This document shows, one piece after another, positions 47,361-59,435 of a stretch of DNA of 64,000 bases. This DNA comes from Allium sativum. Its lineage: Eukaryota; Streptophyta; Magnoliopsida; Asparagales; Amaryllidaceae. The notes beneath the pieces are model-generated. The model made no database searches, had not been told where the DNA came from, and worked only from the letters and a program-made list of their open reading frames with translations. The DNA is taken from the NCBI GenBank assembly GCA_030737875.1, contig CM060920.1, positions 476,500,861-476,564,860 on the forward strand. Reading direction: 5' to 3'. Each line of letters starts with the position of its first letter. The first letter of the stretch is position 1. Position numbers and translations under genes: made by a program.

Positions 47361-47440
47361 ATATATAACCTCTGAGCTAGTACGTCTCAGAGAAGGGCGT
47401 TAAGCAAGAGAATAAATTCTCCGCCGCCAAACAGATATAT
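47361..47440 (-). other. Conserved hairpin block, copy 3 (E2 3' LTR)
   Basis: Stem CTCTGAG / CTCAGAG (47370-47376 and 47386-47392), all seven pairs, plus GAGAATAAATTCTC at 47408-47421 (minus strand GAGAATTTATTCTC). Confidence 0.75.
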
Positions 47441-48330
47441 ATTTAATAGAAATCAATTAACACAGAATAAAATCCAATGTCAGACACACAATCCATTTAC
47501 AAGTTCATTCTAGGTCGGAACGAAACCGGAGGCACCTTATTCCTCGTCCCATATGCCCAATGCAAGAGAGAGGCCCTCGCATATCCGTCGATCTCTAAGT
47601 ACATCTGGACGATCACTACTTATTACCTCGTCTTGGGTGTACAGCCTAATCAAGACATCAGTAATCATCCAAACGATGTGAAGACCTCCGGTCTTTAACC
47701 ACCGTCTTCATCGTCGAAACAGTTATTCGGAATGGGTATAAACCCGGCCTTTCCTAATAACTCGTGTATATAATAAACAAGTGCTATAAAACATAACATA
47801 CGACCCATTCCAATTCTGAATATTCTTTTATTTAAATATTCACATCTTTAGGGATTTGTTCCCATTAATTTTATCAAAGATAAATTCTTTAAAATTTATT
47901 CTTTAATCTTCCTTTGGATATCATTCAAACCATATTAAGGTTTTCCAAACTAGTCGGGATTAACGCACCTTACCGAAGTAACCATTTATTTAATTTCCCA
48001 ATCCCAACCTATTCATCCCATGGAGCAAAACTGGTAGTACCCCATAATTAACACCACGGTGTTATCGGTAAATTTAATTATCATTTCCCGTTCAAATCTA
48101 ATTAAAGATTTAACTATCGCTTGGAGCAAAACTGGTGATATTCCACTCTCGATCATTTCCCAAATTTGATAATTTAAATTATCAATTCCCATTTTCAATC
48201 TAATTAGAGATTCATTAAAACTCCCCTTGGTTTTAATCTTCCAGAAAATCAATATTTATGATTATTTAACTTTGGAAACACAAACATGTCGCATCGACAA
48301 TCTACATTGTACTATTGATTTCTACCTATA

Positions 48331-48335
48331 TATAA
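48331..48335 (+). repeat. S3 target site duplication TATAA (left)
   Basis: Matches 54518-54522. The uninterrupted site CTATATATAACCTCT is present in the other E2 LTR near 61662-61676. Confidence 0.9.
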
Positions 48336-49606
48336 TGAAGCGACCCGTTACTTCCCCGATCTCCGAAGAGATGAGAAAGAACGAATTACTGTGAGGACAA
48401 GACAAAACAGAACGCAGACGGGAGAACATTTCATTGTATATCACAACAATGCATCAGATTACAAGAATATACAAAGTATAAATGAATATTACACAGAAAT
48501 ATCAGAGATTTAAATTACATAGCAGCGGAAAATAATACAATACACAACTAGAAAGAGATATACGGATACAAAGCTTTCCGGATATCGTTCCAGCTGTAAA
48601 CCAGGATCCTGTGAATATAAATCTGCAAAACCAAAACTACTAGCTGCCCGTGTCAAAATAGGGGCACCCAGAGTTTAGGTTAAAACAATAAACTCCAGGT
48701 CAGTCATGTGACTGGTGTGAGAACTAAAACAGTTATTAATCTTTATTTCTAAAGTTAGGTAAATCAAGGGACCACGCCGTATAACACGGAACGGGTTTCC
48801 TCCCAAGAATACCAGTGCTTAAAACAAACAACGCAATGCTAAATAAAGAAAAATGAAGCTGTTATAAGACCCAGGTCCTATCACACAATGCAACGCAAGC
48901 CGGGGGATAGGGTTTTTCCCTTATAACAGCCAAAGAATGCTTGATACGTTTAAAACAAATCATTTGATACTATTATAAGTGCATAGTGTATAAAACAACT
49001 TCAAATCGTAAGTATCAATCATAGGCGACATGAGCGTCCCATGCCACTATGTCGCCATACTAGGCTCTGCAAATAAAACCGCAAATGTCACGTATTTGGA
49101 AATTGGATTTCCGTCTATGAACCGAGGCCAGGGATCGTCCTCACCGTCTTCGAGACAATCTAGCCCATGTCTCCGGAACAGCCGCAACTGCCCCTTGGAG
49201 CGACAGGGCCGGTCCACACGGAGTGGATTATAGTGCCTGAACAATACGTCTCTCCGCCCTATGGGGCGTAAATGAGCCAACGAATGACTCCATCGGACCC
49301 GGATCGTCCGATCTAACCGAGGCGCCTCGCAACAGCAACAACCACATAAGTCAAACTCGTCAGGGCGTGTAAAACCACTGACGCCACTTCTAGCTAGAAA
49401 GAAACGCATGTCCTCCCTGAGGTCCTCTCCCATTTTTGGTTCATACCGGGTGTGAAACTCGCGAAGTAATCGTTACACAAAGCTACACCACAAAGGCTGT
49501 GCTTTGATCATCAACAACAAGACTCCGCTTTTCAACAGAAGCCTTGATCATTTGCCACTTAGGCATGCCACACAGGCAATTCACTCCATGCGTTTGATAT
49601 CCATCA

Positions 49607-49685
49607 ATATATAACCCTTGAGCTCATATGTCTCAGAGAAGGGCGTTAAGCAAGAGAATAAATTCTCCGCCGCCAAACAGATATA
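49607..49685 (-). other. Conserved hairpin block, copy 4 (S3)
   Basis: On the minus strand CTCTGAG faces CTCAAGG (one mismatch), followed upstream by GAGAATTTATTCTC. The stem is weaker than in E2. Confidence 0.6.
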
Positions 49686-51108
49686 TATTTAATAGAGATC
49701 AATCACACGGACTAAAATCCAATGTCAGACACACAGTCCATTTGCAAGTCCGTTCTGGGTCTGAACGAAACCGGAGGCACCTAGTACCCCGCATATCCAT
49801 CGATCTCCAAATACGTCTGAACGATCACCAACTGTTTCCATCTTCTTGGGTGTACATCCCATTCAAGATCATCAGTAATTATCCAAACGACGTGAAGACC
49901 TCCGGTCTTCGACCACCGTCTTCATCTTCGACTTATCGTCGTATCAGTTATTCAGAATGGGATAAACCCGGTCTTTCCGAATAACTCGCGTATATTTTAA
50001 ATAAGTGTTACACAAACACAACATACGCCTCATTCCAATTCATCAGTTACTATCCGTAAATTAATCAAGAGAATAATTCCCCAAATATTAACCCCGAAGG
50101 CCGAAACCAACATCAGATCAATATCCAGAAAACCATTCTGCTTAGCTAACCGACAGTTAGTTTCTAAATTTCACATTCATAGGGAAAGGTTCCCATTAAT
50201 TTTATCAAAGATAAATTCCTTGAATTTATTCTTTAATTATCTTTTGAATTTCGATTCAACTAGTCGGGATTAACGAACCTTACTGAAGTAATCATTTGTT
50301 TTAATTCCCCAATCCCATCCTATTCATCCCATGAAGTAAAACTGGTAATACTTCATGTCTAACACCACATTGTTATCGGTAAATTCAATTACCATTTCAC
50401 GTTCAAATCTAATTAAAGATTTAACTACCGCCTGGAGCAAAACTGGTGATACTCCATTCTCGATTATTTCAATCTAATTAAAGATTCATTAAAACTCCAC
50501 TTAGTTTTAATCTGTGACTGGGTTAAAGAATCAGTGTCATTTAAAACACAGTTCACGATAAACCCAAAATCACATTCCATTAATTATCGGGTTAAAGAAC
50601 GAGTGTTATTTAAAACACTGTTCACGATAAACCCAAAAATCAATATCAATTCAATTTCAATTAAATATTATTTAATTGGTACACTTCATTAAATCTAAGT
50701 AAAAAGATTTAATCTTTTCTCACTTGGGTTCAAGAACAGTGTTAGTAAAGACACCATTCACGACAAACCCAAATCACATTTGATATTAAATACAAGGCTC
50801 TGAATAGGAAATATCCCGGCTTATATTCAATATCAAATTCTGCGATTAACAAATGTCATATTGGAAATAACGATATAAATATATATCTTTCAAATTTCCA
50901 TAACAACATCCGTATAATCACGAATTCCAACATCGAAATATTCTGAAAACAATTTCGATTCAAATCCACTCCAATGCAATCATTGGAAATTCTGGTTATT
51001 TTTAAAACCCTTTTCAAATTCAATTTATTTATTTAAAAATAAATAGAATTATAATTCTAGTTCAAAACTAGTTCATTTCGATAAAAATCTATTTTTATCT
51101 TTTCAAAT

Positions 51109-51312
51109 ATGGAGTTTTTCATCCCAATTCTTCCCAAATCATTTCTTATGATTTTACACAAATTATTGATATTTTTAATAATTTTATCAAGGCCCGTACA
51201 GTCGATTTCCATCAACGGCCATCGAACTGCACTTACACCGACCTTTTTCAAATTTGATTTGGACGTATCTCCAAATCCAACCGTTAGATTTCAAATTTCA
51301 AATATCCGTTAG
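51109..51312 (+). other. 67-codon open frame conserved in three LTRs (S3 copy)
   Basis: A frame starting MEFFIPIL and ending QISNIR, antisense to LTR transcription. Copies of the same length lie at 55367-55570 and 62526-62729 in the two E2 LTRs. It has a hydrophobic stretch (MILHKLLIFLIIL). The sense strand is also open here in two of the copies, so the frame may only reflect constraint or low stop density. Not called as a gene. Confidence 0.3.
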
Positions 51313-51409
51313 AAAGCTCTTTTCGATACGAACCCAACGGTTCCGGTTTTAGGAGAATCCGACGGTCGGATCTCCCGTAATGTCCATTTGAAATAAATGG
51401 TCGAAATTC

Positions 51410-51480
51410 GCGAACTGCCGCGGCGCGGCGCGTTCTATTCAGGCCATTATATATATAATATATATATATTATATATATTT
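51410..51480. repeat. GC box next to TA palindrome (S3)
   Basis: CCGCGGCGCGGCGCG (about 51418-51432) is followed after GTTCTATTCAGGCCA by a TATATAATATATATATTATA palindrome. The same pair occurs at 55675-55735 and 62833-62895. Confidence 0.75.
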
Positions 51481-51844
51481 CGTTGATTTCCTTTTCAAAA
51501 CGTATTTTATAAATCGTTTTAAATTCGTTTTCCAAACGGTTTAAATTTCATATTCAATTTCAAATCAAAATTAAATATTCCAATATAACTTCGTTTTATG
51601 TTCATTTCAAATCGATTTCAATTCAAATTGATTTCTAATTCAATTTCAGTTCGTTTTCTTTTTCAATTCGAATTTATTTCTATCTGATTTCAATTCGAAT
51701 TCATTTCTATTCAATTTAATTCGAATTTCAATTCTATTCAGTTTAATTCGAATTTCAATTCTATTTCAATATTCGTTGAAAAATGAATAAAATCGATATA
51801 AATATCGTTCACGTCAAAATGGCGTCAATCTAATCAACACGGCT

Positions 51845-52005
51845 TCATATATTCCTATTTTCAAATATTCTATTTCAAATATTTCTTTTTCAAATATTTC
51901 CTTTTCAAATATTTCCTTTTCAAGTATTTCCTTTTCAAATATTTCCTTTTTCAAATATTTCTTTTTCAAATATTTCTTTTTCAAATATTTCTTTTTCAAA
52001 ACTGG
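51845..52005. repeat. 15-bp tandem repeat (S3)
   Basis: About ten copies of TTTCAAATATTTCCT and close variants. The lysine/glutamate-rich frame on the minus strand is a product of this repeat. Confidence 0.9.
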
Positions 52006-52916
52006 AATGGGGCCCAATCAATTACCATATAATGTTAATTATATGGATTTTCTACAACACATGTATATATCAACAACGATGAATAATCAACCATCATCCA
52101 AAGTGCATTCTACACTGTATAAGCATCAAATATAAATATTCAACGCTTATAACAGCCTGTCAATCAATCGATCGACATACAACTAAACAATCGGGATTAG
52201 TGTACGTCAAATATCATCCCAATACCCGTGTGGGGTTTCAAGCAATCAAACACCGATTTTTATTTGTGCAGTTGGGCGATGTGTAAAATTTATCGTCCCA
52301 ATCAATGTCTTTCAAATAGGTGTACATAAACAAACCGTCCGGTTTGTAAATGAATATTTATTTATTCACATTCACGTTAAAAATTATATTTTTAACGATC
52401 AAATATTTTATTTTAACACATGAATTTTTATTCCGTTCATTTACAAATAAAAAATGATATTTTTATTTTTCTAACTTGTTTTAGAAAATTTCGGCGGCAT
52501 AACGGCACGATACTAGAAACGGGACAAGGCCTAGCCTTATCCCCGGTCTAGTGAAGGCCCACGCCATTCACATATCAATCAAATTTACCAAACAACCAAA
52601 TTCAAATCAAATCATCTAATCAATTTATGCAACCAAACAAACAAGTCCATGGTCTGTGGACGATTGTGTCGGGTGCTACTAAGCACCGTCTGCATCCTAG
52701 TATATATATATAACTAGAAAAAGAAATCGAAGAGTGAGAAATTCTCACCGATAGCTATCCCATCATCTTGACTCTTCTTTGATAGAAATCTTCATTGCTA
52801 TCGCATTTTTGTCATCTTCGTTGCTGTAGCCACTACATATGTAAAAATCGAATTTTTACTTTGTTGTTCTATATATAAAAATCGAATTTTTACTTTGTTG
52901 TTCAATATATAAAAAT

Positions 52917-53052
52917 CGCATTTCAAAAATATAGATTTCGCCTTTATAAAAATAAAGATTTCGCCTTTATAAAAATATAGATTTCGCCTTTATAAAAATA
53001 TAGATTTCGCCTTTATAAAAATATAGATTTCGCCTTTATAAAAATATAGATT
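52917..53052. repeat. 23-bp tandem repeat (S3)
   Basis: Five to six copies of ATTTCGCCTTTATAAAAATA plus TAG at an exact 23-bp spacing (CG at 52939, 52962, 52985, 53008, 53031). Confidence 0.92.
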
Positions 53053-53094
53053 TTTCTTCTCTTTTAAAAATCTAATTTCTTCCTAAAAAAATCC

Positions 53095-53180
53095 AAATCT
53101 TTTAGCTATATAAAAATAATATAAAAATTCAAACTTTTAGCTATATAAAAATAATATAAAAATTCAAACTTTTAGCTATA
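53095..53180. repeat. 35-bp tandem repeat (S3)
   Basis: Two and a half copies of CTTTTAGCTATATAAAAATA followed by ATATAAAAATTCAAA, at 35-bp spacing. Confidence 0.9.
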
Positions 53181-53218
53181 TGAACTGAATAATAAAAAAA
53201 AGGAAAATTTAAAATCAC

Positions 53219-53600
53219 CTTTCGCTAGGGGTTCGCTGAGAGGAGGGGTTTGCGGTGGCCGTTCATCGGAGGTTGGGGCCTTTGAGGAGGCGCTGGCCTC
53301 GGTCTTCACGTTAGGGGGGGGGGACGCAGCAGGGTGTTTGAGGCGCGGGGGTGCCTCTCAGGTTGGCGGCGTGGTGGGGTCTCGTCATTGGAGCCTGCAG
53401 TGGCTAAAAGGGGGGTGCGGCTGGTTTTTAAGGGGGCTAGGGTTTCTTGGAGCACCGATTGGAGGAGGAGGGAGCGACGAGGGCGGAGGGGGAGGTGGAG
53501 GTGGTGGCGCCGCCGTTGAGGGGCGCGATCGACGATGGTGGACGGGGTTCTGCGATTCGCCGCTTTCTCTTTTTTTTTTATTTAAATCTGAATCGGGAAA
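53219..53600 (-). promoter_or_regulatory. GC-rich leader downstream of S3 TATA box
   Basis: A sharp GC-rich island in AT-rich surroundings, just downstream (minus strand) of TATAAAAG (53618-53625). It contains AAACCCTAG (53437-53445), the telo-box word common near plant transcription starts. Proline- or glycine-rich frames here come from the GC-rich composition and are not conserved at 57165-57475. Confidence 0.6.
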
Positions 53601-54517
53601 GAAGAAGTGAGGGGGGGCTTTTATAAAATTTATATTATTTAATTTTTCAAAAAGCAACTCTTTATTTCGAACTCGAAACGGGACCCACCGCCTGTCGTCC
53701 ATAGCTAATTACCCCCATTCCGAACACAATGGGATATGCCACGTAGGCCAATTCGATCGTTACGATCAGTTTCCGTTCAAATTAAAATATAAATATATAT
53801 ATACTATTTTAAACGTACATTTCAAATTACCGGGGTCACATACTAACTCTAAAAATTCTCGAAAAATATTTTCTAGCTTCGTATTGACGATATGGTCCTA
53901 ACAAAACTAGTTTCGTCGAATTCTGAGACCGTTAGAAAAATGGCCATTTTCCAGTCGATTAAAATCAACTGAAACTGGTCAAACGCGTTTTCCTTTGCCA
54001 CGCTCACATATTGATTCGAAAAATTATGAAACTTAAAACCTAGCAATAACTTTACATCACGGACCCAACAAAAGTGGTTTCGTCGAAATCCGAGGTCATT
54101 TGCAAAATTCCCATTTTTAAGGGCCTGAATTCTATAGCGACTATTCAGAATTTTCAACTGCACATATCTTTTGATTCCCGCTATGAAATTTTGATTTTTC
54201 GGATTCGTTGGAAAGATATCATCAATTAGATCCTATTATTTTTGGTTTCACAAAAATCCGAATTGTTTTGCACCCAATACATTCAGTTGAAGTTTGAAAT
54301 CGAACTATCGAACTACCGCGCCAATTTCAATTCCTTTTATAAATATAAATAAATATTTATATTCTAACGACGACGTATATAATATATACGTTTGAATTAT
54401 ATTCAAAATAAATTTCTCGTCGATATTATTTAAAATAATTCATTTTAAATAATCAAAATTCGCTAAAATTGCCAAAAATAAAAATTTTAAACTGGCCCAG
54501 ATTTTCGGGTTGTTACA

Positions 54518-54600
54518 TATAACCTCTGAGCTCGTACGTCTCAGAGAAGGGTGTTAAGTAAGAGAATAAATTCTCCGCCACCAAACAAATATATATTTAG
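54518..54600 (-). other. S3 TSD (TATAA, right) and hairpin block, copy 5 (E2 3' LTR)
   Basis: TATAA at 54518-54522 ends the S3 insertion. It is directly followed by the hairpin block with a full CTCTGAG/CTCAGAG stem and GAGAATAAATTCTC. Confidence 0.8.
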
Positions 54601-55366
54601 CAGAGATTAACCATAAAGTTCGAAATACAATGAAAGACATGTAATCCTGCCTTTAACTGGGTTAAAGAACTATTGTCATTTAAAACACAGTTCACAATAA
54701 ACCCAAAATCCCATTCCATTAATTATGGAATCTTCACGGAAAAACAAATCAATATATAATCGATATCAATTTCCGTATCCAACTAATAATATAAATGGAA
54801 TAACGACAAAGCCTTTTAAATTCCATATGTATTAAAAGTCTTCCTCCACAGAAGTTCACTTCGATTATTATCCAATCGAGTTCCATTCAATTCCGATTTA
54901 ATATGTTAATTAATTGGTACACCTCATTAAATCTATATAAAAAGATTTAATCTTTTCTCAACTGGGTTTAAGAACAGTGTTAATGAAGACACCATTCACG
55001 AAAAACCCAAATCCCATTTGATATTAAATACAAGGCTCTGAATAGAAAATATATCGGCTTATATTCAATATCAGATTTTGAAATCAACAAATATCATATT
55101 GGAATAACGATATATATACATATATATATATATATGTATATATATATATCTTCCAAATTCCTCCACAATATCCGTATAATCACAGAAACTAATATCGAAA
55201 TATTCCAAAGATAATTTCGATTCAATCCATTCCAATTCATATATTGGAAATTTCGGTTATTTTTAAAACCATTTCAAATCCAATTTATTTATTTAAAAAT
55301 ATTGGATTTTAAATCTAGTCAATAACTAGTTCATTTCGATAAAAATATATCTTTATCTTTTCAAAT

Positions 55367-55570
55367 ATGGAATTTTTCATCCCAATTCTTTCCAAATCAT
55401 TTATTATGATTTTACACAAATTATTGATATTTTTAATAATTTTATCAAGGCCCGTACAGTTGATTTCCAATAACGGTCGTCGAACTGCACTTACAGCGAC
55501 CTTTTCCAAATTTGATTTGGACATGATTCCAAATCCAACCATTAGATTTCAAATCTCCCACATTCGTTAG
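55367..55570 (+). other. 67-codon open frame, E2 3' LTR copy
   Basis: Same length as 51109-51312 and similar throughout. The minus strand is open over 55315-55542 as well. Confidence 0.3.
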
Positions 55571-56939
55571 GAAGCTCTTTTCGATACGAACCTAACGGTT
55601 CCGGTTTTAGGAGAATCCGACGGTCGGATCTCCCGTAATGTCCATTCGAAGTCAATGGTCGAAATTTGCGAACTGCCGCGGCGCGGCGCGTTCTATTCAG
55701 GCCATTATATATATAATATATATATTATATATTTCGTCGATTTCCATTTAAAACGTATTTTATAAATCGTTTTAAATACATTTTCAGAACGATTTCGAGT
55801 TCATATTAAATTTCAAATCAAAATTGAATATTCCATATCATCGATATATAAATGATAGCATTTTCAAAACATTAGATTTCGAAATCATTTCCTTTTCGAT
55901 ATTTATTATAAAAATGAATAAAATTGATATAAATATCGTTCGCGTCAAAACGGCGCATATCTAATCAACATGGCTATATATATTTAAATATATTCGTGTC
56001 CATCCCAAATCGGACTTCAAAATCATATTTTGGTACTTTTACTAAATATTATTTTAAAATATTCCTTCTTTCTGAACTGGAATCAGACACAGTCAATTAC
56101 CATATAATGTGATTTATATGGGTTTCATACACACATGCATACAACAATAATCAAACACAGTCAGCCATCATCAAGAGTGCATTCTACACTACATAAGCAT
56201 CAAATATAAATATTGACCGCTTATAACAGTCTGTCAATCAATTGATCGACATAAAACTAATTATTGGGACTAGTGTATGTCATATATCATCCCAATACAT
56301 GTGCGCAGTTTCAATCAACAAATAATGAATTTTATTTGTGCAGTTGGGTGATGTGTAAAATTTATCGTCCCAATCAATATCCGTCAAATGTGTGTACATA
56401 AACAAATCGTCTGATATGTTTATGAATATTTATTTTATGAATATTTATTTTATTCATATATACGTTAAAAATTATATTTTTAACTATAATATATTTATTT
56501 CCATTCCACATCACACAATCAATTTTCACATAACAATCAAACAAACAAACAAGTCGTCTATTGTTTGTGGACGACGGGTGTCGGGTGCTACTAAGCACAG
56601 TCTGCATCCTAGTATATATTTTAACTAGATATAAAATAAAAGTGAGAAGTTCTCACCGTGGGTTCCACTCCATCATTCTTTCCTTCTGAACGGTATGGAT
56701 TCCGTTTTGATTTCCATCGATACCATCGCTATCTTTTCCCACTGTTCATAGTAAAAATCCCATTTTTAATATGATGTTTATTTTAAAAATCACATTTTTA
56801 TACTGTTACTTCATATATAAAGATTATATTTTTAAACAAACAAAGATTATATTTTTAATCCTATGGTACTATATATAAAATGACAATTTTATATCAAAGC
56901 TATATATTCAAAAATCATGTTTTTAACAATGTACTTATA

Positions 56940-57112
56940 TTATATAAAAACTGATTTTTTTCCTATGTAGTATATTAAACAAAACTGATTTTTTTTCTGT
57001 GTATAATATTAAACAAAAACTTATTTTTTTTCTATGTATAATATTAAACAAAAACTGATTGTTTTCTATGTATAATATTAAACAAAAACTGATTTTTTTT
57101 CTATGTTCTAAC
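56940..57112. repeat. About 35-bp tandem repeat (E2 3' LTR)
   Basis: Four to five copies of TTTCTATGTATAATATTAAA followed by CAAAAACTGATT, with variable T runs. It occupies the same position relative to the GC-rich leader as the unrelated arrays in S3. Confidence 0.88.
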
Positions 57113-57164
57113 TGCGTTTTTAACTTAAATACAATCAAATAAATAAAAAACTCACCTTTATTTT

Positions 57165-57475
57165 CCACTTATCGTCTAACTCGGCTGGAGTGGCGTTGGA
57201 GGAGGGGAACCGGAGGTTGGAAGCGGTGGAACGAGGACTGGTGCTCGCGCCAGGGTGTCGTGGTGTGGCGCGTTGACTTGAAGTGGGGGTGGGTGGCCTT
57301 CGTTCTCAAGGGGGTTCAGTTTTTCGTGATGGAGGAGGAGAGGGGAGATCGGAGGAGGAGGAGGTGAGGGGAGGGGTAAGATCGCCTACGGCGGCGCTAG
57401 CTTGAGGCGCGCGATGATCGATGTGGGGGAAAGGGCGACGGGTTTTTCCAGATCCGGTTTTTTTTCTTTTTTTTA
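57165..57475 (-). promoter_or_regulatory. GC-rich leader downstream of E2 TATA box
   Basis: A GC-rich island with GGAGGAG and GCGCG words, downstream (minus strand) of TATAAAAG at 57523-57530. It corresponds in position, but only loosely in sequence, to 53219-53600. Confidence 0.55.
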
Positions 57476-57522
57476 ATGTTTTGAACGGTGAGGAGAGAAT
57501 GAGGTATAGGAGGGGTTGACTT

Positions 57523-57530
57523 CTTTTATA
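57523..57530 (-). promoter_or_regulatory. E2 LTR TATA box (3' LTR copy)
   Basis: TATAAAAG on the minus strand, 889 bp from the LTR start at 58419. Confidence 0.65.
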
Positions 57531-58419
57531 TTTAATTAAAATTTTAATTTCAAAAAGTTACTTTTTCATTCAAACTCCAAATCGAACCCAACGACTGTCG
57601 CTGCTAGCGTAATACCCCAATTCCGGACACAATGGGTTATGTCCCGTACGCCAATTCCACTATTTCGACCAGTTTTCATTTAAATTAAAATATAAATCCA
57701 TATATTCAATTTAAACGCACATTTTAATTTACTGGGGCCACATACGGACTCTAAAAATTCCAAAAAAATTATTTCTAGCTTTGTATTGACGATAAGGCGC
57801 GGACAAAACTAGTTTGGTCAAATTTTAGGACCCTTTGAAAAATGGTCATTTTCTGGTCGATTCAAATTGACTGAAATTGTTAAAACACATTTTCTTTTGC
57901 CACACTCACATATTGACTCAGAAAATTATGAAAATTGGAATCTAGCAATAATTCGACATCTCGGATCCAACAAAAGTGGTTTCGTTGAAAACGGAGGTCA
58001 TTTGCAAAATTTCCATTTTTTAGGGCTATATTTTCCATAGCGACTATTCCGAATTTTCAACTGGGCATAACTTTTTATTCCCGCTATGAAATTTTGATTT
58101 TTCGGATTCGTTGGAAAGATATTTTCAAATAGATTCTAATATTTTTGGTTTCTCTAAAATCCGGTTTATTTTGAATCCTGTACATTCATTTGAAATTTGA
58201 AATCGAATTTTCAAACTACCGCGCCATTTTCAATTCCTTTTGTAATTAAAATTAATATTTATATTCTAACATTGATTCAAATAAATATTTACGTTCTAAT
58301 TCTATTCAAAATAAATTTCTAGTTGTTATTATTTAAAATAATCATTTTAATTATTCAAAATTCATTAAAATTGCCAAAATAAAAAATTTAAATTGGTTCT
58401 GATTTTTTGGGTTGTTACA

Positions 58420-58438
58420 ATCTCCCCCACTTAAAATC
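58420..58438 (-). other. E2 polypurine tract
   Basis: The minus strand reads GATTTTAAGTGGGGGAGAT after a TTTTCGAGGACGAAA, nearly the same as in E1. Confidence 0.85.
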
Positions 58439-59417
58439 TTTTCGTCCTCGAAAAGGAGCAGAGCTGAAAGTTGTTTTACTAATCAACTTAACTTTCAGTT
58501 TGGCTTTCATTCTTCAACTTTTCAGTTTCTAAGAATTTCTAGTTCTTCAAAAATTTGGCTAACACCCTAAATTTTCGAAAAATTTCGCCATAACCTCCTT
58601 TGTACGGGAGCACCAGGAAAATTCCCAAACCGCCACACGGGCCCTCTCATCTCAAAAAGAAAAAGCCAATCGGCTCATAAAATCATCCAAACCCAAGAAA
58701 TTAGTAAACATGTACCTTTTTGTCGGGCATACAATTTTATTCCTCTTCTCTAGCCTCCTTGCTATGACCTGTTCACACATATATATTTACATGCATGCGT
58801 TTCCAAACAATTTTCAAGTCAGTTCAATATTCGACACAATTTGGCTACATTTACCATACATTCGCATAATGGTTTTATTGGTTAACAAATACTCTTACAA
58901 CACAAACATCGATCAATTAGTTGGTTAACATTTCAAATTCATAATTTTTATGTACTCAAAAATAATGTTTTTGATGCCAAATCACAATAATAAGCCCTAT
59001 CTAGTTTTGGTTCTCACACCAGCCAATTGAAAATATATAAATATCCCACTTTCGAAACTCAAACACAAATTCTGAGGATGTCCGGACGATCGTTAGAATC
59101 ATCCCCGGGCGTTTAGAGTGTGATTCTATATCTATCCTATATATTAAAACTTCGAATATATGTTTGCAAGGCGTATATGCAAAATCTTTATATATTGGAT
59201 TGTCCAAATTCAATATAAAATAAATATTCAGATACGTATAAAATAGTTTAATTTTTCAAAACAAATTTCGTTTTCATTTTAAAAATAACACTCTTTCAAC
59301 TCGTCTAGGATACTACTGATCCTATCTCTAACGAGTAATTCTCATTGTATATTGCTAATCCAATCTCTGATGAGTTCTTTCGTTTGGTTCTAATGTGCCT
59401 TGTTCTCGAGCTCTGTA
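58439..59417 (-). mobile_element. E2 internal region, no coding capacity
   Basis: About 1 kb with no zinc knuckle, protease, RT or integrase motif and no frame above about 70 codons. It contains only the terminal TTCGAGGACGAAA of chromovirus type. Like E1 it would need proteins from another element to move. Confidence 0.7.
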
Positions 59418-59435
59418 AACCAAAGCTCCGATAAA
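59418..59435 (-). other. E2 primer binding site
   Basis: The minus strand reads TTTATCGGAGCTTTGGTT, a mutated form of the initiator tRNA-Met site (TATCAGAGC to TATCGGAGC), adjoining the 5' LTR end. Confidence 0.75.

Larger units (their letters stand above)
48336..54517 (-). mobile_element. S3: 6182-bp solo LTR nested in E2 3' LTR
   Basis: Ends TGAAGCGACCC and GGGTTGTTACA, flanked by TATAA on both sides, with no internal region, so it is a complete solo LTR. It aligns along its length with the E2 LTR, though more diverged. It has its own TATA box (892 bp from its start), GC-rich leader, tandem repeats and one hairpin block. Orientation is taken from this alignment. The empty site in the 5' LTR of E2 dates the insertion after E2. 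Confidence 0.92.
46105..58419 (-). mobile_element. E2 3' LTR, interrupted by S3
   Basis: Begins (minus strand) TGTAACAACCCAAAAAATC at 58419 beside the polypurine tract and ends CGGGTCGTTATA at 46105. TATA box 889 bp in; GC-rich leader (57165-57475); then a tandem array (56940-57112). The rest is AT-rich non-coding sequence with two copies of the conserved hairpin block, one on either side of S3. Small open frames are not supported as genes. Confidence 0.88.

Noticed and set aside
51814..52017. Lysine/glutamate-rich 67-codon frame resembling a coiled coil
   Set aside because: Pure translation of the 15-bp TTTCAAATATTTCCT repeat.
53334..53702. Glycine/arginine-rich and proline-rich frames of 60-105 codons in the GC-rich leader
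   Set aside because: Composition-driven; the equivalent island in E2 does not keep the frames.
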